Counted from the stretch's first letter, positions 25,674 to 36,032 are shown. The stretch: 64,000 nucleotides of DNA from an uncultured Alphaproteobacteria bacterium (GCA_902576905.1 CACGWW010000002.1:62001-126000), one strand, 5' to 3'. The notes: generated by a model not told the origin, from the letters alone. Translations and numbers: made by a program.

Positions 25674-26830
25674 TTGTTTATCACTCTTTCTTTTACTTTC
25701 TCTATCAAACCAAACAATCCATTTTGAGTAGTTAGAGTGATACTTACAAAACTAAGACCAAGTATAATAAGCCACCAGTCGACCCAGTTGATATTTATAA
25801 TCCAAAAATCAATATTAGGTATTTGACCACTTGTAAAAAAGCTAGATATTAAAGATACAAACGCAGCTCCCAAAACGGCACCAATTAACTTTCCTCTCCC
25901 TCCAATTGAGACCCAAACAGCTAGATATATTGACGCTATTGGTGCCAGTTCAGTTGGATTAACTATTCCTGCTTGGGGATAGTAAAGGCTTCCAGCAACT
26001 GCCGCCATTATCGCAGTAACAACAAATATAAGTAACTTATAAAGCTCGACATTATATCCTAGAAAACGAACTCTAGCTTCATCATCGCGAATACCCACTA
26101 GCAAGTTACCAAGCTTTGATTTGGTAATGATAGACGCTAAGTAAAACCCGCAACAGAGAGCAAATGTCGATAGCCAAAGAAATATGACTGAAATTACGTC
26201 TTGTGTAATGTTTCCATATCCAGGAATATTTTGTAGTCCGGAAAGCCCATTATTGCCTCTCAATCCGCTATCATTTTGGAATAAGTAGAGAGATAATGCT
26301 AAAGTCATGGCTTGAGTTAGAATTGACAAATATACGCCAGTGACTCTTGAGCGAAAGGCTAGCCAACCAAAAACCAATGCCAGTAGGCCTGGTATTATTA
26401 CAATTAGTAGAAGATGAATTATTAAAGAGTCCGCAAAAATCCAAATGATTGGAATATCAGACCCACCTACCACCCCAAATATCTGATTTCCAATAGCTTC
26501 TTTAGTCTCTTCTGGAGTTAACGGGATTAACTGCTCACTTGCAGCACTAATAACTATTTCTTTTGTCCTTTCATACATTAGCCACATGCCAATTAGATAA
26601 CCGCCTAATGCAAAAAACGCCATATGGCCTAGTGAAAGTATTCCACAGTATCCCCAGACTAAATCTAAGGCAATCGCAGCCAGACACAGCATCATGGTTT
26701 TTCCTAACACTTTTACAAAACTGGTAGAAAATAAGCCCATTGCAAGTTCGCTCGCTATCGTTACAACAAGAGAAAATAGAAAAAAAAATATCACAAAATT
26801 TAAACTTTGATTTCTTTTTATAAAATTCAT
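25670..26830 (-). CDS. urtC: Urea ABC transporter permease UrtC
   Basis: A LivM-type permease of 386 residues with many hydrophobic segments from residue ~10 on. Family signatures are LVWGYCGILSLGHMAFFALGGYLIGMW, here split by position (start ~58), and SIYLAVWVSIGGRGKLIGAVLGA near the end. A periplasmic insert around 90-130 is usual for UrtC. It starts two bases after urtB. With UrtB it forms the membrane channel for urea. Confidence 0.94.
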   Translation of the reverse strand: MNFIKRNQSLNFVIFFFLFSLVVTIASELAMGLFSTSFVKVLGKTMMLCLAAIALDLVWGYCGILSLGHMAFFALGGYLIGMWLMYERTKEIVISAASEQLIPLTPEETKEAIGNQIFGVVGGSDIPIIWIFADSLIIHLLLIVIIPGLLALVFGWLAFRSRVTGVYLSILTQAMTLALSLYLFQNDSGLRGNNGLSGLQNIPGYGNITQDVISVIFLWLSTFALCCGFYLASIITKSKLGNLLVGIRDDEARVRFLGYNVELYKLLIFVVTAIMAAVAGSLYYPQAGIVNPTELAPIASIYLAVWVSIGGRGKLIGAVLGAAFVSLISSFFTSGQIPNIDFWIININWVDWWLIILGLSFVSITLTTQNGLFGLIEKVKERVINK

Positions 26831-26832
26831 AC

Positions 26833-28836
26833 TTAGTCTCCCGCGGCTCTTCCTCGTAGAGCTACGATCCCTCGAGGTCTAAACTGTATAAAAATAATTA
26901 TGAAAATAATCATATATGTCTGGGCGGCCAACGTGTTTGAAGGATTAAACCACTCAATTAGTTTTTGTAAAAAGCCAATTAAAGTAGCTCCAGCCAATGT
27001 TCCCCATATACTACCCACACCTCCAACCACTACTGTCATGAAGCTTTGTACAATATAATCATTGCCAAGCTCAGAAGTAACTTTAGCATATAAACCAATA
27101 CCAACACCCGCGATGCCTGCTATCCCAGAACCTAAGCCAAAAGTAAACATGTTTATCTGATCAGGATTAACTCCCATACTAGCAGCCATGGAGGGATTTT
27201 GGGTAACGGCTCGCGTCTCCAGTCCAAAGCGAGTTCTGTTTAGAACGTAAATTAAAATAATTGTAAAGGCGATGCTTAAAACAAAAATAGCTACCCTAAT
27301 CCAACTTATTGAAATAATCTCATTGAATATCAACGCTCCGTCTAGCCATTCAGGTGATGTCAAAGGTCTAGCCTGGGTTCCAAATACAATTTTTGCTAGT
27401 TGCTGAAGTGCGATGCTTATTCCGAACGTAGCCAGTAAAGTTTCTAATGGTCTTTTATACAATTTTTTAATTACCAATCTTTCCATTACAATTCCCGCGA
27501 AAAAGGTAACGAGAAAAGCGACAGGAATAGCAATAACTATAGATAAAGTATAATTTGTTACGAAAAGTTGGACTACATATCCTGAATAAGCACCCATCAT
27601 GATAAATTCACCATGTGCCATATTAATTACTCGCATGACACCAAATGTTATTGCTAAGCCGATTGCAGCTAAAAAATAAATTGACGCAAGACTTAGACCC
27701 TCTAAGATCAAATCTACGAAGCTAAAGACTGATACCCGATTATTAATTAAATTGAGTGTCTCTGTTGCAGCATTTGTTACCTCTCTCGAACTTTCTGCGT
27801 ATTCTTCATAAAACACATATTGCGCGACAATATTCTTCATATCTTCTCTTGAAACCACGGGCTCCACTTTCCCATTTTCTATCAGTCGGTTAAGCACGCT
27901 ATTTCTTTTATAATAACTATCAAGTGAATGCGCCTCCTCTCTCTTGATATTTCCAATCTCGGCCTGTTGAGTGAGAATATCTTTCAGTTTTTTTTGTGTT
28001 AAAATTTCAGGCGCTTTTTCTTCTTTAACTAGCATTAAATATGCATCAAGGTCAGTAAATGAACCGTCAATCGTGCTAGAATGATTTGTCTCTAAAAAGT
28101 CGTATTGGTCAATCGCTCCTTTCTCCGGCTCCAATATCTGAGAAATATTAATGTTGTCTGGGATTACCTTCTCAGCTTTTAATGCAGTCCTTATAATTTG
28201 GTTTAAAACTCCTCTTACATCGATGCCTAGGTCATTTTTTAGAGATCGAATTACTTCAACTCTCTGTGAAATATTCTTCTCAAACCTTACTGTTAATAGC
28301 TTTTCCAATCTGATCATTCTATTTTTTATTTTCAGATTATTTTCTATTTCAATAGCCTTTCTCAATGGCACCCTAAATCTTTCATCTGGTTTTCTTGCGA
28401 TTGAGTCTAAGGTCTTCGATCGTATAGAGGGATCTGCATTCAAAAGTTGGAACTGTACTAAGGCCGAAGAAATAATTGCCCTTACACCACTGTTTGGCTT
28501 AATTTGCTTTATCTTCTTTTTGTCAATAACTTCAATCAGTTGTTCGTCAATTACATCAAATATCTTATAAGATTTCTTCTCTAGTTTCTTTGCCGTTACG
28601 ACTAATCCATCAGATTTCCTAAACCATAGTTCTTTATTAAGCCACCTTAATAAGAACTTCTCTGTACCGCCAGAATTTAGTTTCAAAAGGCTGTCAATTA
28701 CAGGACTTATCGTCTTTGAAGAACTCTTATGGAAACTAGCTTTATTCGTCCAAATAAACTCTCTTAGATCTTTGTCAGATGCAACTGACGCAGAGGCAAA
28801 CAACATTACTCCAACAAAAATAAAAAACCTTTTCAC
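26833..28836 (-). CDS. urtB: Urea ABC transporter permease UrtB with long periplasmic N-domain
   Basis: A 667-residue protein: signal peptide (~1-19, MKRFFIFVGVMLFASASVA), a soluble extracytoplasmic domain to ~residue 375 rich in Lys, Glu and Leu, then a LivH-type permease (IYFLAAIGLAITFGVMRVIN, NMAHGEFIMMGAYSG, TFGISIALQQL, VGGVGSIWGTLAGA). UrtB proteins normally carry an N-domain, but this one seems longer than the ~530 residues I recall as usual. The role of the N-domain is not known to me. A terminator-like hairpin separates it from urtA. Confidence 0.92.
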   Translation of the reverse strand: MKRFFIFVGVMLFASASVASDKDLREFIWTNKASFHKSSSKTISPVIDSLLKLNSGGTEKFLLRWLNKELWFRKSDGLVVTAKKLEKKSYKIFDVIDEQLIEVIDKKKIKQIKPNSGVRAIISSALVQFQLLNADPSIRSKTLDSIARKPDERFRVPLRKAIEIENNLKIKNRMIRLEKLLTVRFEKNISQRVEVIRSLKNDLGIDVRGVLNQIIRTALKAEKVIPDNINISQILEPEKGAIDQYDFLETNHSSTIDGSFTDLDAYLMLVKEEKAPEILTQKKLKDILTQQAEIGNIKREEAHSLDSYYKRNSVLNRLIENGKVEPVVSREDMKNIVAQYVFYEEYAESSREVTNAATETLNLINNRVSVFSFVDLILEGLSLASIYFLAAIGLAITFGVMRVINMAHGEFIMMGAYSGYVVQLFVTNYTLSIVIAIPVAFLVTFFAGIVMERLVIKKLYKRPLETLLATFGISIALQQLAKIVFGTQARPLTSPEWLDGALIFNEIISISWIRVAIFVLSIAFTIILIYVLNRTRFGLETRAVTQNPSMAASMGVNPDQINMFTFGLGSGIAGIAGVGIGLYAKVTSELGNDYIVQSFMTVVVGGVGSIWGTLAGATLIGFLQKLIEWFNPSNTLAAQTYMIIFIIIFIQFRPRGIVALRGRAAGD

Positions 28837-28855
28837 TTAACTAGTTCCAAAAAAG

Positions 28856-28880
28856 TTGTGGGGATAAAATATCCCCACAA
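28856..28880 (-). terminator. Terminator-like hairpin between urtA and urtB
   Basis: Perfect 11-base arms 28856-28866 and 28870-28880 with a three-base loop. On the minus strand the stem is followed by CTTTTTTGG, so it can act as a partial intrinsic terminator. It lies in the 60-base gap just behind urtA and would let the binding protein be made in excess over the membrane parts. Confidence 0.85.
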
Positions 28881-28896
28881 TAATCCAAAATCATGG

Positions 28897-30171
28897 TCAA
28901 TAATTGGACTTCATCTGCACACAGGTCTTAGTTTCAGTGTTATACATACCACAACCAATATCTTTCCAATCTGACATCAAAGGCTTGGACTCTGCCAAGT
29001 AATCTGTCCACGCATCTCCAGGTACCTCAGAGGTCTGACTGATAATATCGAACTGCCCATCCGCTTGTATTTCGCCAATCAATACAGGCTTCGCAAGATG
29101 GTGATTTGGAAGCATTTCAGCCATTCCACCAGTCAAATTTGGCACCTTTAAACCGTACATCGCTTTTCGAACTGCATCTACATCAGTCGTTCCAGCTTTT
29201 TCGACAGCCTTAACATACATCTCAAATCCGATTACATGTGCCTCCATTGGATCATTAGTAACGCGATTATCGCCCATGGTCGCTTTCCAGTCTTTAATAA
29301 AGGCATCATTCAAATCAGACTCTGCACTTTGAAAATAATTCCATGCCGCTAAGTGCCCTACTAAATTTGCTGTATCAAGCCCAGACAGCTCTTCTTCACC
29401 AACAGAAAACGCAACCACTGGAATATCATCCGCTGAAATACCTGCAGCGGCCAACTCCTTATAAAATCCAATATTAGCATCTCCATTAATTGTTGAAATT
29501 ACACCAACCTTTTTTCCATCTGCTCCCAAAGCGACTACGTCAGCAACAATTTTAGACCAGTCGGAGTGACCAAATGGTGTATAGTTAACAAAAATATCTG
29601 ATGCCGGTATTCCTTTATCGATAAGGTACTGATTGAGAATTTTATTGGTAGTTCTAGGATAAACATAGTCCGTACCCAACAATGCAAATTTCTCTACACC
29701 GAGTTCTTCCAAATAGTAATCTGTTGCCGGGATGGCCTGCTGGTTTGGTGCTGCTCCAGTGTAGAAGACATTTTTGGAACTTTCTTCCCCCTCGTACTGG
29801 ACAGGATAAAAAAGTAACCCATTAAGTTCTTCTATGACAGGTAATACGGACTTTCGGGAAACAGAGGTCCAGCATCCAAACATCACGTCCACTTCTTGAA
29901 CGGTTAATAACTCTCTAGCTTTTTCAGCAAAAAGTGGCCAGTCAGAAGCTGGGTCAACAACTACTGGAACTAGTTTCTCTCCATTTATACCACCCTTTGC
30001 ATTCTGCTTTTCTATAAGCATCAGCATTGTATCTTTTAGAGTTGTTTCGGATATAGCCATCGTACCAGATAATGAATGTAATATCCCTATTTTAATATCT
30101 GAAAACGAAGGCGCGGTTGATGTTAAAAGAACTATACTCGTTACTAAGCCATATAAATTTTTTCTTATCAT
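28897..30171 (-). CDS. urtA: Urea ABC transporter substrate-binding protein UrtA
   Basis: A 424-residue periplasmic binding protein. The signal peptide is residues 1-~24 (MIRKNLYGLVTSIVLLTSTA), followed by the UrtA-type opening IKIGILHSLSGTMAISET, the TVQEVDVMFGCWTSVSRKSVLP block and YPVQYEGEESSKNVFYTGAAPNQ. It is the first gene of the urtABCDE-ureDABCEFG-liuC run. The upstream 271 bases hold an inverted repeat and a palindrome listed separately. Substrate urea is inferred from the family and the adjoining urease genes. Confidence 0.95.
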   Translation of the reverse strand: MIRKNLYGLVTSIVLLTSTAPSFSDIKIGILHSLSGTMAISETTLKDTMLMLIEKQNAKGGINGEKLVPVVVDPASDWPLFAEKARELLTVQEVDVMFGCWTSVSRKSVLPVIEELNGLLFYPVQYEGEESSKNVFYTGAAPNQQAIPATDYYLEELGVEKFALLGTDYVYPRTTNKILNQYLIDKGIPASDIFVNYTPFGHSDWSKIVADVVALGADGKKVGVISTINGDANIGFYKELAAAGISADDIPVVAFSVGEEELSGLDTANLVGHLAAWNYFQSAESDLNDAFIKDWKATMGDNRVTNDPMEAHVIGFEMYVKAVEKAGTTDVDAVRKAMYGLKVPNLTGGMAEMLPNHHLAKPVLIGEIQADGQFDIISQTSEVPGDAWTDYLAESKPLMSDWKDIGCGMYNTETKTCVQMKSNY

Positions 30172-30267
30172 TATATTTTAACTCCAATAAGCGCACCAGC
30201 ACGAAGTAAATAAAAAGCTTGTTTATTTTTGCTTATCTATTAGCTTAGACCGGCACTATGTTGCATT

Positions 30268-30301
30268 TGCGTGCGGTCTTCCTAGCAGTCGGCTGCACGC
30301 A
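30268..30301. other. GC-rich inverted repeat in the urtA upstream region
   Basis: Arms 30268-30278 and 30291-30301 can pair over 11 bases as RNA (nine Watson-Crick pairs and two G-U) with a 12-base loop. The minus-strand sequence after it has no T-run, so it is not a plain terminator for hmgL. It may be a leader structure or regulator site for urtA. Around it TGCA-containing words recur. No riboswitch family was recognised. Confidence 0.5.
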
Positions 30302-30384
30302 TCTTTTGCACATGCACCCCCCCGATTCTTCTGTACGTTTCTAACGTATAACTTGAACATCAAAAGTGAAGCGACAACACATTA

Positions 30385-30397
30385 TTACGTAACGTAA
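30385..30397. promoter_or_regulatory. 13-base palindrome shared with the HxlR operator region
   Basis: TTACGTAACGTAA is a perfect odd-length palindrome about 215 bases upstream of urtA. Its reverse complement matches 12 of 13 positions of the element at 52727-52739, just behind the HxlR gene promoter. It is a candidate binding site for the same regulator. Confidence 0.5.
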
Positions 30398-30442
30398 GAT
30401 GCGATTATTATGCACATTTTTTAATCAGAATTCATCAATTGA

Positions 30443-31297
30443 TCAGTTTTTAAGCAAATTAAACAAATATTTTTCAGCACATAACAGCATTTCTAAGTCT
30501 GGAATACCCAAAAAATTCTCGATTCCAATAGCGTTTATCAGCTGTACCGTGCTTAAGTTCCCCTTTGCACCAGGGGCATAAGGGCAACCTCCAAGTCCAC
30601 CTATCGCGGTGTCAAATGTTCTTATTCCATATTTGAGACCGACTTCAACATTTTTAATTGCATAATCTGATGTATCGTGAAAATGTCCAGCAAGTTGCTC
30701 TGGATTTAAACTTTCACATATAACATTGAGTAGTTCATCAATTTTTTTTGGAGTTCCCTTTCCAATTGTGTCTCCCAAGGAGACTTCATAGCATCCCATG
30801 TCAAGAAGCTTTGAGGTGACCTCCAAAACACGTTTTGGAGCAACATAACCTTCATAAGGACACTCTACTACACATGACACATACCCTCTTACGGGTATCT
30901 TTTTTTGCCTAGCCTTTTCGAAAATATCTCGGAATCTTGCTAAACTTTCGTCTATTGAACAATTGACATTTTTTTGAGAAAAAGTCTCTGAAGCAGCAGC
31001 AAAGACTGCTACCTCATCTACCTTAGCGTGCAATGCATTTTCAAAACCCTTTAGATTTGGTGTCAAAGCGGTATATTTAACGCCATTCATTCTCACTATT
31101 TCTTGAAAAATTTGATCGGTACCCCTCATCTGAGGAACCCACTTTGCACTCACAAAACTGCCGCATTCTATTTTGCCTATTCCCGTAGTACTCAGGATAT
31201 TAATTAGTTCAATTTTCTTGTTTATTGGGATTTCATTTTTGATATTTTGCAGACCATCTCTGGGCCCTACCTCAAAAATACTTATTGTCTCAACCAT
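30443..31297 (-). CDS. hmgL: Hydroxymethylglutaryl-CoA lyase
   Basis: Splits HMG-CoA to acetoacetate and acetyl-CoA, the last step of leucine breakdown. The DRE-TIM barrel opens with FEVGPRDGLQN (metal/substrate Arg-Asp), has IECGSFVSAKWVPQM, SLGDTIGKGTP and HFHDTSDYAI with metal-ligand His, and the catalytic-Cys loop GGLGGCPYAPGAKGN. The 284-residue length is normal. It follows mccA by one base and is the last gene of the long transcript that begins at the CoA ligase near 46321. Confidence 0.95.
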   Translation of the reverse strand: MVETISIFEVGPRDGLQNIKNEIPINKKIELINILSTTGIGKIECGSFVSAKWVPQMRGTDQIFQEIVRMNGVKYTALTPNLKGFENALHAKVDEVAVFAAASETFSQKNVNCSIDESLARFRDIFEKARQKKIPVRGYVSCVVECPYEGYVAPKRVLEVTSKLLDMGCYEVSLGDTIGKGTPKKIDELLNVICESLNPEQLAGHFHDTSDYAIKNVEVGLKYGIRTFDTAIGGLGGCPYAPGAKGNLSTVQLINAIGIENFLGIPDLEMLLCAEKYLFNLLKN

Positions 31298-31298
31298 C

Positions 31299-33248
31299 TT
31301 ATTCTATTTCTAAAAGTGTCTCACCTTTTTCAATCAAGTCGCCTCTTTTATTTTTTAACCCTAAAACTTTTCCACTTTGAGGCGCAACCAACTTATACTC
31401 CATTTTCATTGCTTCTATGAATACGACCGCTTCATCTTTAGATACCATCTGCCCGTTTTTTACCAAAATTTTTGCGATACTTCCGGTTATAGGTGCAACA
31501 ATTTTTCTCTCTTGCACATCGCCTTCATTGCCTTGATATGTATTAGTGATATTTTCAAAAACAAATTTTAGTCCCTCTCTGTATAAACTTAGTGTTTTGT
31601 CTTCTGCTTTAAAATCAAAACTGAGCGATCTTTGGTTTACCTCAAATGAAATATTTTTTTTACTTGAAAAAACGTTTTCTACCACAAAAATCTCATCTCC
31701 AATATTTACTTGGAATTTTCTTCCATCGCTTGAATTGACCTTTATCGCATAGCTTTTTTCTTGCTGTCTCAACAAAATATTTGTAGAGCCAGTTCCCCAT
31801 AGCCTCCACATTTTATTTTTAAATTGTGCTTCTGCGTTTAGAATAATTAGAGTAGCCGCTATTATATCTGTTGGGCTTGGTAAAAGTTTTTTAAATTTTA
31901 AAGCCAGATCATCAAGGTCTGTAATCTGGATTATATCCTTCCTAAATATTTCGCTATTCAAAATGTAGCTAAGAAAATCTGTATTTGTTTTAATTCCCTG
32001 AATCTTTAATGCTTCTAAACAACCAATAAGCTTGGTCCTAGCTTCTTCTCTATCATTAGCATGCACTATAACTTTTCCTAACATTGGATCGTAAAATGTA
32101 CTTACGTAATCACCGGATCTGACACCAAAATCAAATCTCCCCTCCTTTGGAAGATTTAAAGCTTTAATTGACCCAGGGCTGGGTAAAAAGTCATTTTTAG
32201 GATCCTCTGCATATATTCTGGCTTCTATTGCATGTCCGCTGGGTATAACTTTATCATTATCCATATCTAGTTTTTTTCCTGCGGCAATGTTGATCTGTAA
32301 CTCAACAAGATCCATACCTAAAATTTCTTCAGTGACAGGATGCTCGACCTGTAGTCTTGTATTCATTTCAAGAAAGAAAAAAGGAAGCTCTTCCTTGTGA
32401 GATTGAACATCAACTATAAATTCTATGGTCCCCAAGCCTCGATAATCTATTTTGTTAGCAATATCTATTGCTGCCTTATACATTTCTATTTTTGTTGGTT
32501 CGGGAATTGATAAAGATGGAGCTTCTTCTAAAACTTTCTGGTATCTCCTTTGTGATGAGCAATCTCGTTCGAATAGATGTATGCAATTTCCATGATTATC
32601 TCTTGCAATTTGAATCTCAATATGTTTGCCGCCTTTGACATATTTTTCAATTATCACCTCATCGTCTTTGAAACTACTTTGCGCTTCTCTGGTAACTGCT
32701 TCAATAGAGTCTTGGAGATCACTTTCGCAATATACAACTCTCATTCCTTTACCTCCACCACCGGCCGCGGCTTTGGCAATGACTGGAAAACCTATTTCCT
32801 TCGCCTTCTTTTTATTCTCAACTGGTTTTTCCTTCTTTACTAAAAAACCACTTAACAACGGAATATTAGCCGACGATATAACTTCTTTCGCATTATTCTT
32901 ATTACCCATTGCCTTAATTGACTTCCAACTAGGGCCAATAAATCTAATTCCACTTGCCTCAACCTTTTTTGCAAAAAGATAGTTCTCTGAAAGGAAGCCA
33001 TAGCCAGGGTGTATTGCTTCGATCTTATATTCCCCCGCAACCTCAATGACCTTTTTTATATTTAAATAACTTTTTTTAGATTCTGCGGGGCCGATGCAAA
33101 CTGCAACGTCCGCCTCTTTTGTGTGCATAGAATTTTTATCCGCTTCTGAATAGACTGCATACGTTTTTATTCCAAGGCGCCTAGCGGACTTAATTAAACG
33201 GCGAGCAATTTCTCCTCGATTGGCAATCAAGATACTTTTGAACATCAT
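31299..33248 (-). CDS. mccA: Methylcrotonyl-CoA carboxylase, biotin-containing alpha subunit
   Basis: A 649-residue biotin carboxylase / biotin carrier fusion. N-terminal IANRGEIARRLIKSARRLGI, the ATP-grasp loop AAAGGGGKGMRVV, FFLEMNTRLQVEHPVTE with catalytic residues, and the biotinylation motif EAMKMEY (~residue 615) are present. Pairing with mccB, ivd and hmgL fixes the substrate as 3-methylcrotonyl-CoA rather than propionyl- or acetyl-CoA. Its start coincides with the mccB stop. Confidence 0.94.
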   Translation of the reverse strand: MMFKSILIANRGEIARRLIKSARRLGIKTYAVYSEADKNSMHTKEADVAVCIGPAESKKSYLNIKKVIEVAGEYKIEAIHPGYGFLSENYLFAKKVEASGIRFIGPSWKSIKAMGNKNNAKEVISSANIPLLSGFLVKKEKPVENKKKAKEIGFPVIAKAAAGGGGKGMRVVYCESDLQDSIEAVTREAQSSFKDDEVIIEKYVKGGKHIEIQIARDNHGNCIHLFERDCSSQRRYQKVLEEAPSLSIPEPTKIEMYKAAIDIANKIDYRGLGTIEFIVDVQSHKEELPFFFLEMNTRLQVEHPVTEEILGMDLVELQINIAAGKKLDMDNDKVIPSGHAIEARIYAEDPKNDFLPSPGSIKALNLPKEGRFDFGVRSGDYVSTFYDPMLGKVIVHANDREEARTKLIGCLEALKIQGIKTNTDFLSYILNSEIFRKDIIQITDLDDLALKFKKLLPSPTDIIAATLIILNAEAQFKNKMWRLWGTGSTNILLRQQEKSYAIKVNSSDGRKFQVNIGDEIFVVENVFSSKKNISFEVNQRSLSFDFKAEDKTLSLYREGLKFVFENITNTYQGNEGDVQERKIVAPITGSIAKILVKNGQMVSKDEAVVFIEAMKMEYKLVAPQSGKVLGLKNKRGDLIEKGETLLEIE

Positions 33249-34849
33249 TACATCCTAAAGACACCAAACTTTGTCTCTTGAACAGGTGCATTCATTGCAA
33301 TTTCAAGAGATAAAGCAACGACTTCCCTAGTTTTTCTTGGGTCGATAATTCCATCGTCCCATAAATGTGCTGATGCGAAAGTAGCTTCAGACTTACGCGC
33401 AAACATTTCCAAAATTGGTTTTTTAATGTTAATTATTTCTTTCTCTGAAAGTTTCTTACCCTTTGATTTCGCTGCAGCTTTATTTACTTCTGCCATTACC
33501 CCAGCAGCCTGCTCGCCTCCCATGACGGCGACCTTTGCATTAGGCCATGTCCACACAAATCGAGGTCCAAAAGCTCGACCACACATACCGTAGTTACCGG
33601 CGCCATATGAGCCTCCCACTATAACGGTTATTTTAGGAACATTGGCACAAGATACAGCATGAACAAGTTTGGCACCGTCGCTCGCAATACCAGTTTGCTC
33701 ATATTTTTTCCCAACCATAAATCCCGTAATATTTTGTAGAAAAAGTAAGGGTATTTTTCTTTGACAACAAAGTTCTATAAAGTGAGCCCCTTTTTTTGAA
33801 CTCTCAGAAAACAAAACTCCATTATTTCCTATAATACCAACCCTAACTCCACAAACCTTAGCAAAACCACATACAAGAGTTTCTCCATAAGTCGCTTTAA
33901 ATTCTGAAAATTTGGATCCATCAACAATGCGCCCAATCAAATTGAATATATCGAAGCCTTTCTTTGGATCAGAATTCACAAACCCAATTAAGTCATCCGG
34001 ATCAAGCATTGGTGGATTATAGTTTAAGCGTTTGTATTTCGGAATTGACGATAAATCACTTATAATCATTCTGGTTAAAGATATCGCATGCTCATCATTA
34101 TCTGCCAAATAATCAGCAACACCTGATAATTTGGCATGAGTGTCTCCACCACCAAGCGTTTCTGCATCGACAATTTCACCAGTCGCTTGCTTTAGAAGCG
34201 GTGGGCCAGCTAAAAATATTGTGCCCTGGTTCTTCACAATTATTGTTTGATCTGACATAGCAGGAAGATATGCCCCACCAGCAGTACACGACCCCATAAC
34301 AACCGCGATTTGTGGTATACCTCTCATGCTCATTTGCGCCTGGTTGTAAAATATTCGTCCAAAATGATTTTTGTCAGGAAACACGTCATCCCAAGACGGT
34401 AGATTTGCACCACCACTATCTACAAGATAAATACATGGGAGATTATTTTCAGCTGCAATTTCCTGTGCTCTTAGGTGTTTTTTTACTGTCAAAGGATAGT
34501 AACTTCCACCCTTCACTGTTGCATCATTACAAATAATCATACAAAGTCGCTTGGATATGAGCCCAACGCCTGCTATCGCACCAGCGGAAGGTACCTCATC
34601 TTTATACTCACCGTTGGCAGCAAAGAGCCCAACTTCCAAAAAAAATGATCCAGTGTCAAGTAGATTTGCTACTCTGTCTCTTGGCAGCATTTTACCTCTT
34701 TTTACATGGCGTGCTTTTGAATTTTCTGAGCCACCTGCTATCAGTCTTTTTGCCAAGCTATCTACTTTTTCAATGGCTTTCTCCATTGCAGAATAGTTTT
34801 CTGTGAATTCCTTAGAGTTAGTTGGTCTTTCAGACCCGACGCTTTTCAT
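33248..34849 (-). CDS. mccB: Methylcrotonyl-CoA carboxylase, carboxyltransferase beta subunit
   Basis: A 533-residue carboxyltransferase that moves CO2 from carboxybiotin to 3-methylcrotonyl-CoA. Seen: [18 protein letters not shown] and [18 protein letters not shown], both typical of the methylcrotonyl type, the oxyanion-hole segments [15 protein letters not shown] and [16 protein letters not shown], and the usual acyl-CoA carboxylase ending. It shares one base with the ivd stop. Confidence 0.95.
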   Translation of the reverse strand: MKSVGSERPTNSKEFTENYSAMEKAIEKVDSLAKRLIAGGSENSKARHVKRGKMLPRDRVANLLDTGSFFLEVGLFAANGEYKDEVPSAGAIAGVGLISKRLCMIICNDATVKGGSYYPLTVKKHLRAQEIAAENNLPCIYLVDSGGANLPSWDDVFPDKNHFGRIFYNQAQMSMRGIPQIAVVMGSCTAGGAYLPAMSDQTIIVKNQGTIFLAGPPLLKQATGEIVDAETLGGGDTHAKLSGVADYLADNDEHAISLTRMIISDLSSIPKYKRLNYNPPMLDPDDLIGFVNSDPKKGFDIFNLIGRIVDGSKFSEFKATYGETLVCGFAKVCGVRVGIIGNNGVLFSESSKKGAHFIELCCQRKIPLLFLQNITGFMVGKKYEQTGIASDGAKLVHAVSCANVPKITVIVGGSYGAGNYGMCGRAFGPRFVWTWPNAKVAVMGGEQAAGVMAEVNKAAAKSKGKKLSEKEIINIKKPILEMFARKSEATFASAHLWDDGIIDPRKTREVVALSLEIAMNAPVQETKFGVFRM

Positions 34850-36018
34850 TAGCTTAGCTTTGTTTCTTCAAATAACTCTCTTCCAATAAGCATGCGTCTA
34901 ATTTCTGAAGTACCCGCACCGATCTCATAGAGTTTTGCATCACGTAGAAGTCTGCCTGTGGGATAATCATTAATATACCCGTTGCCACCAAGACATTGGA
35001 TTGCATCTAGTGCTATTTGAGTTGCTTTCTCCGCCGCATAAAGTATGCACCCAGCTGAGTCCTTTCTTGTCGTTTGTCCTTCATCGCATGCTCTTGCTAC
35101 AGAATAGACATATGATCTGCATGCATTCATGGTAGTGTACATATCAGCGATCTTTCCCTGCATTAATTGGAAAGTACCAATAGGTTTACCAAATTGTTCT
35201 CTTTCGTGTATATAAGGCACTACCACGTCCATCGCACCAGCCATTATGCCGACCGGACCCGCTGCTAAAACTACTCTTTCATAATCAAGTCCGGACATAA
35301 GAACATTTACTCCCTTACCTTCCTCCCCAAGAACATTTTCATAGGGAACTTCACAATTTTTAAAAATTAACTCTGACGTATTCGATCCACGCATTCCAAG
35401 TTTATCTAGTTTCTTTCCCGTAGAAAAACCTTCCATACCTTTTTCTATCAGAAAAGCAGTTATTCCCTTAGGGCCTGCCGATACATCCGTTTTCGCATAC
35501 ACAACAAGGGTATCAGCATCAGGCCCATTGGTAATCCACATTTTTGATCCATTTAGTAAATAATAATCATTTCGTTTTTCTGCTTTAAGCTTCATTGAAA
35601 CAACATCAGAGCCAGCACTTGGCTCCGACATCGCAAGAGATCCTACATGCTCACCACTTATTAATTTTGGTAAATATTTATTTTTTTGTTGCTCGTTTCC
35701 CCATCTATAAATTTGGTTTATACACAAATTCGAGTGCGCTCCATATGACATTCCTATTGCGGCATTGGCTCTACTGATTTCCTCAACGGCCACACAATGG
35801 GCAAGATACCCCATATCAACACCGCCAAACTCTTCAGAGATTGTTATTCCATGCAAGCCCAAATTTCCCATCATCTCCCAAAGCTCCATGGGAAAGTCGT
35901 TGGACCTATCTACCTCTGCGGACTTTGGAGTAATTACTTCTAGCGCAAATTTCCTAACGGTTTCTCTGAGTGCATCTATATCTTCCCCTAAGCCGAAATC
36001 CATTGTTGCATTAAACAT
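34849..36018 (-). CDS. ivd: Isovaleryl-CoA dehydrogenase
   Basis: A 389-residue FAD acyl-CoA dehydrogenase. The family signatures are [16 protein letters not shown], the flavin-binding [11 protein letters not shown], and [20 protein letters not shown]. The catalytic Glu sits in [12 protein letters not shown] (~residue 247), the position particular to isovaleryl-CoA dehydrogenases, unlike the C-terminal Glu of most relatives. Its neighbours mccB, mccA and hmgL complete leucine breakdown. It starts 14 bases after the HSD10-like gene. Confidence 0.95.
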   Translation of the reverse strand: MFNATMDFGLGEDIDALRETVRKFALEVITPKSAEVDRSNDFPMELWEMMGNLGLHGITISEEFGGVDMGYLAHCVAVEEISRANAAIGMSYGAHSNLCINQIYRWGNEQQKNKYLPKLISGEHVGSLAMSEPSAGSDVVSMKLKAEKRNDYYLLNGSKMWITNGPDADTLVVYAKTDVSAGPKGITAFLIEKGMEGFSTGKKLDKLGMRGSNTSELIFKNCEVPYENVLGEEGKGVNVLMSGLDYERVVLAAGPVGIMAGAMDVVVPYIHEREQFGKPIGTFQLMQGKIADMYTTMNACRSYVYSVARACDEGQTTRKDSAGCILYAAEKATQIALDAIQCLGGNGYINDYPTGRLLRDAKLYEIGAGTSEIRRMLIGRELFEETKLS

Positions 36019-36032
36019 CTTTACACGAGCCT

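Noticed and set aside
30251-30265. Sigma-54-like sequence (CGGCAC...TTGCA) on the plus strand
   Set aside because: The GG-to-GC spacing is one base too short and it points away from urtA, toward the 3' end of hmgL.
30300-30335. NtrC-type sites (TGCAC...GTGCA words) upstream of urtA
   Set aside because: TGCA words recur but none has the correct arm spacing for a standard NtrC site.
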